The translations under genes were made by a program, and so were the position numbers. A DNA stretch of 64,000 bases from Aquatica leii. Its lineage: Eukaryota > Arthropoda > Insecta > Coleoptera > Lampyridae. The notes under the pieces were generated by a model. That model was given only the letters and a program-made list of their open reading frames with translations, was not told the origin of the DNA and searched no databases. The stretch spans positions 54,618,837 through 54,682,836 of the forward strand of contig CM069438.1 in the NCBI GenBank assembly GCA_035610365.1, given 5' to 3'. How positions within the stretch are numbered: the first letter of the stretch is position 1; each line of letters starts with the position of its first letter. Below are positions 59,200 through 64,000 of this stretch, one piece after another.

Positions 59200-61316
59200 T
59201 TTAACTGGCCGTTGCGTATACTCTAAGCTGATCTTCTTCAAGTATTTCTGGTCTTAAGCATATATTTTGGTTTGATAAAGTGTCTGCCATTCTGTTGGTC
59301 GTCTGGTAGGAGTTTTGAGAGACATTAGCCAACGCAACGGTTGGTGATCTGTGATATATCCACGGAACTTCCTTAGAACTCAAACCACCGCAAGGACTTC
59401 ACGTTCAGTGCCACTGTAATTTCTTTCTGCTGGAGACAACAGGCCACTGGCGTATTCAACCGGATGTTCTTTTGCTTTTTATCCCTGCTCTTATAGCGTA
59501 ACCGCTAGCGTCCGTGCAAATGACAAAGGGCAGGCTAGGGTCAGCTTAGCGGAGTATGGGTGTTCTCCACGAGTTGTAGAAAAGTTGTTTTTGGCTAGAA
59601 CACCATTCTTAGTGTTCTTTTTTAGAAGTTTTGAAAATGGTTGAGAAAAAGAAACATAGTTTTAGATAAACCCTCTGTACCAAGAGCCTGATTTGAAGGA
59701 AAGTTGTCCTTGATAGTTTCTACTTTGATAGAGTTGATGCTTATTCTATTTGGCGATATTAAATGTCCGAAGTACTTTACTGGTAACCCAAAAAAATTAC
59801 ACTTATCACGTCGTCTAGATTAGTTATAGGTTTACCGGCTATTTTTTGGTCACCGATGAACTGGCGACGGTTACTTTCAAGTCACTGTTTGTTTAAAGAT
59901 ATTTGTAACTAAACCAAAAAAAAGTTGTAAAAACTTTAACATAACGTAGACATTGAAAAAGTTAATTTGACCAATAATCGTGCAGTAGTTACGAAATCAC
60001 CAGTTTTGTATTTTAATTAGTCACTGATATTTTAGTAACCAATAAGTAACGGCGACAGATCTAGGTACACAAGAACAGTCACTCCTGTAAGTCCGGATCT
60101 TAACCGGCCAATTAAGCTTTGAAAGGTAGCTGGTGCATTCTTTAGATCTAACGGCATACGTTTGATCTTGTGTAGTCCAAAACGTGTTACGAACGCGGTT
60201 TTATCTTTGTCTTTGTCACGTACGTGAAATGTAAATAGCGCGCGTTGTATGCAAAAAATCGTCTATTTGTGGTAAAATATAGTGATCGGCGGGGGTTATT
60301 TTCTTGAGTTTGCGGTAGTTTACGCAAACTCGAGTTTTGCCATTAGACTTAGGGACGAGAACTACTGGAACATCTTTGCTAGTTCTTGCTGAAGTAGCTG
60401 TTGACGTGATGACGAGAGTTGATACGGAGGAGTATAGATCGGCGGGTGAGATCCTGACTCGATGCAATGTTCCGCATATGGCGTTGGTTCTCTCCCTGGT
60501 GTAAAAGTCTCTGCTTGTTGAGTTAGTAACACATGTAGTCTGTAGCGGTTCTTGGTGCTTAGATCCAGGGTTTCTTCTTTCCATAGTTCTAATGTATAAA
60601 GGTCTACTATGGTAATAGGGATCGTCATAGGTTTTTTTTCTAAGAATGTTGTGGAAATTCATATAGTTTTGGTACAGCATCTGCAAAAAATGTCTTAATT
60701 TTTTGTGGGTCGGCGTGTGGTCTTTGAGACCTGGATGTTATAAATGTCGGCTGACGTAGAATTGTTTCATGTCCAAATAGTTCTTTGATGCGATAAGGTT
60801 TGCGACGTGAGTCTGTTTGAGAAAAAAAGCCTAGCTCACGACGGTTAGGAGTTATCGCTGATTTTACTGCTGTTGGTTAAGAAAGTACACTTTTCGTTTG
60901 GTATAGTCAACACTATACCTGCTTATCGCATAAATTCTATTCCCAGTAGCGTCTTAGAACTGGGGCGTTGAGATTTCTGGTGTGTGTCCCGACGAGCAAA
61001 AAGTCGACGTGCTTATTTTGGCGGGAGCATTTTAGACAATTACTTCATATAACTTTAGGTGTTGAGCTCTAATTGTTTTTTCTGTGGGGTATCAGATTTT
61101 TTTAGGCGTCTGGATTTTGCGGACTTTTGTTTGCGACACTTTTGTCTTGTATGATCATTGATTATACAGTAGCTGCAGTGATTCGGTTTTGAAACAGTTG
61201 TTTCTGGTAGAGTTTTTGCACCTAGATCATCCTTCTTTCTTATTTTTCCAATAAAGGAAACAAAAACCGTAAATGCCGATTGTAAGGCTGCTTGTTTGTT
61301 TATGGTAGAATACACG
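59200..61316 (-). mobile_element. Second Gypsy-type LTR-retrotransposon fossil
   Basis: The minus-strand parts are a gag zinc knuckle near 61200 (CSYCIINDHTRQKC, C-x2-C-x4-H-x4-C) and the pre-RT linker at 60628-60362 (YAEHCIESGSHPPIYTPPYQ). The RT start near 60370-60270 has VVLVPKSNGKTRVCVNYRKL. RNase H near 59470-59330 has SPAERNYSGTEREVLAVV and TDHQPLRWLMSL. The element is badly broken. No integrase or LTRs were seen. Its right end is cut by the hAT transposon at about 61325 and its left end meets the BEL/Pao fossil. Confidence 0.75.
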
Positions 61317-61324
61317 ACGTTGAT

Positions 61325-64000
61325 CAGCGCCGTGCCCAGATTTTTGTTTCGGAGGGGGTCTTAATAAAACAGATCTGCTAATTCAAATTTAATTAATTAC
61401 CATTACATTGGCACGGGAAAAGCCCGCCACTGAAAAAACTGTACTAACATATTCGTTCTTAAAACTAAAAACCTCAAATTTCCAGTTCAGTGAATTCACA
61501 ATACAAAATCAAACCTTCTAGACTTTTTATGAGCAAATTCGGTTATAACATCATAAGTTGGAATGATGACATCTTTGTGAATTGCCATTAGGGCCAACCC
61601 GGTTAGCCTCTCTTGTCCACAAGTATTCCGTAAGTAGGTTTTTAGGCGCCTAAGTGTGGAAAATGACCTTTCTGGGGTGCACGTGGTTACTGGTAGGGTC
61701 GACAAGATGTTCAACAACATATAAATGTTGGGATACAATTGTCTGTTGCACTCTCCGACAGTTTCAATGGCGCAAGAAGGCCGGTCCAAAGGGTTTTTGC
61801 CCTGCCACAACAATTTCTATAGTTAAAATTCGCCTTGTGCCTCGTCTAGTTCCACCAGGTTCTCGTACATCACTAGGTCCTCTCTTGGGAATGGCGTTTC
61901 CTTCTCGGAACAGACTGTTGGTATAAGAGTGTACATAGCAGCAATCACTTTCTTGTGGTCAGTAAATCTTATTTTGAGCTGGGAAGTTTAAGTCCTTCTA
62001 ATAGAGGTATTGCAACAGTTATGCGGTAATACTGTTCGGGGTTACTAATATTTGGATTAGCGCGATGCTTTTGTACTGATGTCAACCGTGGAAGCTTGAT
62101 CTCTTTATTGACATCGGCCAATAAATCCTTTGCTTCTGTAAATGAATTTTAAAATTCTTTTTCAATATTGGATCGAATATCTTGAAAGTGCGATATTACG
62201 TTCTCAATATAGTCGACAGCAGTTATTAACTCACACAGAGGTGACTGTAGGACATTTGCAGACTGTTAATGTTGCTGCAAAATACCTTCGATAAGAAACA
62301 GAGTGATACCACAAATTCGCTGGCAAGAGCAGATTTCAGAAAAGAAGAAGCTTTGGTTGAGGTCTCCATATCGAGGTATGTGCTGAATTGTTCCAAAGTC
62401 TCAATAATAGATTTAAAAATTTGTTTAAATTTAAACAAACCGTTGTGATTTTTCACCCACCGCGTTTCACACATTGGTGTTAATTTCTGCCATGTTGCAT
62501 CAGGAAAGTTGGCCCTAATGCGTGGCTGAAGGAAGCTTGTTCGCTTTGGAGATGCTCTCAAAAAAATTCCGATTGCTTTCACAGTTCCTATACAATTTCT
62601 TATAGAAGGTTGAATGACAAAGGGCTAAGCTTAAAGAATAAGAGCTGCAATGGACAAACAGAGCTCGAGGAAATGATTTCCGTATTATTGCTTGAACGCC
62701 ATTAAAAGCACCTTTCATCACTGTTGCACCATCGTACCCCTGTCCCACCATATTGTTGCAATCAATGTCAAGGTTTTTCAGGGAAGCCAATGGTTGTGCA
62801 ATTGTATTATTGACCTTTACAAATCCAAGAATATCTTCTTTCACCACATAACAAGTTTCGACCTTTTTTGTGTATCTAACACATACTGAAAGTTGTTCGT
62901 GTCCCGAAATATCAGAAGTTTCGTCTACTAAAACGAAGAACACTTTTGCTTCATTTAAACATTTTACAATTTCTTTCTGAATTATTTCCCCGCAAATTGA
63001 TATCAGATCATTTTGGACCTCAGCGCTCATATTTGTCGCGTTCAGAGCAATGTGTTCGCAGTGTTTGAGCAATTTTGTACCACCACATTTCATCCTCATT
63101 CTTAAGATGGCTCTGAAATTGCCGTCATTTGTGACTGGCTTCTCATCAGTCACAGAAACAGGGCCAGAATCGTTTGTTCTTCTCAAAGCCAGTTTTTGAC
63201 GCCCACAAAACAATAACGTTCCTGATATCTAAGTGTTGGTTTTGCATAGTTTTCAAAAAGTTCGAGCCCTTAACCACAGCTTCGTGATGGTATTGTTTCG
63301 ATTGATGGGATTTGAAGTCTTCGATTGCGTGTTTCCATTTCTTATACGGAACTGCCACAAGAGATTTGAAAGCCTGATTGCCTCCTTTTCCTACGGTGTG
63401 ATACGGAAAAATTACACAATATTTGCACAGTGCGCCGTCATTTTTCGTATAAACGAGTCACGGGTACCTATCAAGCCACTGCCTTTGAAATCGAAGGTTT
63501 TTATTCACACTTACGCTTACTGGAAATTTGAAATCTTTCTCTGGCGTCCACGGAGTACTCAGCAACTTAAATTTTAAGTCATTATCTAATTGGTTACCTA
63601 TATAGTTTCCCAAATCAAAGTGGTGAATTAGTAAGTAACTTTCTTCAGGTCTTATTTCGCTGATCTCAGCACACGTAGAAAAAGAAGACGATGTGCTTGC
63701 CTCAGAGACAATAGGTCTAGCAGATGTAGATGAGTCACTTGCAGTGTTCGTTTTTTGAACCTTTGTAAAATAGGTAAACAGTGACGCTTGCAATGTAGTA
63801 CGTTTAGTCATCTTGATGATCAATGATTTAAAAAAATAGTACTATGAATAAATAACCGTTGTTTTCTATATTGTATCACGTGTATTGCACTGCACAGAGA
63901 CACAGGTCGTCGAGCACCAAAAGACGAATGACGGCACGCGAAGACAGATGGGTAACAGGAAGCAGCGACAGGGACGGCGAGTTAGGTGTAAATTCGTTGT
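61325..64000 (-). mobile_element. hAT transposon, ZMYM1-like, right end outside window
   Basis: The left end starts CAGCGCCGTGCCCAGATTTT followed by a G-rich GGAGGGGGT. This matches the common ends of ZMYM1-like hAT elements (CAGTGGCGTAGCCAGG type). The transposase runs on the minus strand. The other terminal repeat was not found before base 64000, so the element probably continues beyond the window and its 8-bp target duplication cannot be checked. Confidence 0.75.
61496..63823 (-). pseudogene. hAT transposase (ZMYM1-like, TTF-type finger, DUF4371)
   Basis: The N-terminal end starts MTKRTTLQASLFTYFTKV at about 63811. A TTF-type finger follows, with LCKYCVIF near 63440-63420 and HQSKQYHHEAVV near 63300. 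The catalytic region (63213-62515) includes KVFFVLVDETSDISGHEQLS, QGYDGATVMKGAFNGVQAII and FVHCSSYSLSLAL. The C-terminal dimerization region (61813-61496) has LPVTTCTPERSFSTLRRLKT. A stop follows DRYP near 63455, and at least three frame changes occur between the pieces, so it is inactive. Confidence 0.85.

Noticed and set aside
61325-61423. A 100-bp hAT MITE between CAGCGCCGTGCC and the inverted CAGTGGCGGGCTTTTC end at 61423
   Set aside because: The flanking 8-mers (acgttgat and aaaaaact) do not match, and the left end fits the larger ZMYM1-like hAT whose transposase lies to the right.

Overview
The window looks like transposon-rich, AT-rich DNA of an arthropod, most likely an insect. The reasons are R1-clade LINEs, a BEL/Pao element, pogo, Tc1 and hAT transposons, and an intron-containing gene of the luciferase / 4-coumarate-CoA-ligase-like adenylate-forming family. 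That family is often expanded in beetles, but assignment to a beetle is only a guess. The only convincing host genes are two paralogous acyl-CoA-ligase-type genes, at 2157-4081 and 24616-26540, both on the minus strand. Almost everything else is mobile-element fossil.

Left half: a tandem segmental duplication. Copy A runs from before base 1 to 14250. Copy B runs from about 24012 to about 37190. Each copy holds, in order, the ligase gene, an old R1-clade LINE fossil, a Tc1-like remnant, an AT-rich spacer and a pogo-like non-autonomous element. The copies differ mainly by later insertions, so each acts as the empty-site control for the other. Copy A gained a solo LTR (400-1933), a 1.8-kb LTR-like insertion (4419-6252) and a pogo transposon (9625-11353). 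Copy B gained a purine-skewed LINE (30473-33965) at the very same TA where pogo entered copy A.

Between the copies (14251-24011) lies a minus-strand Gypsy fossil sitting in the pogo-like element of copy A. It has protease, reverse transcriptase, RNase H and integrase. Beyond the integrase it carries an OARD1/TARG1-like macrodomain (ADP-ribosyl-hydrolase fold) and a CCCH-like cysteine cluster. A solo LTR of another family has split the macrodomain, and a hAT transposon has split the 3' LTR; both have clean target duplications. This macrodomain-bearing retroelement is the most unusual content of the window. To its right is an isolated Polinton-type DNA polymerase B fragment (22858-23133).

Right half: a minus-strand LINE ORF1 fossil (38800-39570) comes first. 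It is followed by a three-unit tandem array (about 40194-51724, 3.8-3.9 kb per unit), each unit made of a truncated R1-clade LINE plus about 0.7 kb of its downstream flank. Units 2 and 3 are almost identical. After a stretch with no recognised gene and a 115-bp fold-back come a minus-strand BEL/Pao fossil (about 54250-59160), a second Gypsy fossil (about 59200-61316) and a ZMYM1-like hAT transposon (61325 to beyond the window end). No RNA genes or CRISPR arrays were recognised. All similarity statements come from reading by eye, not from database searches.
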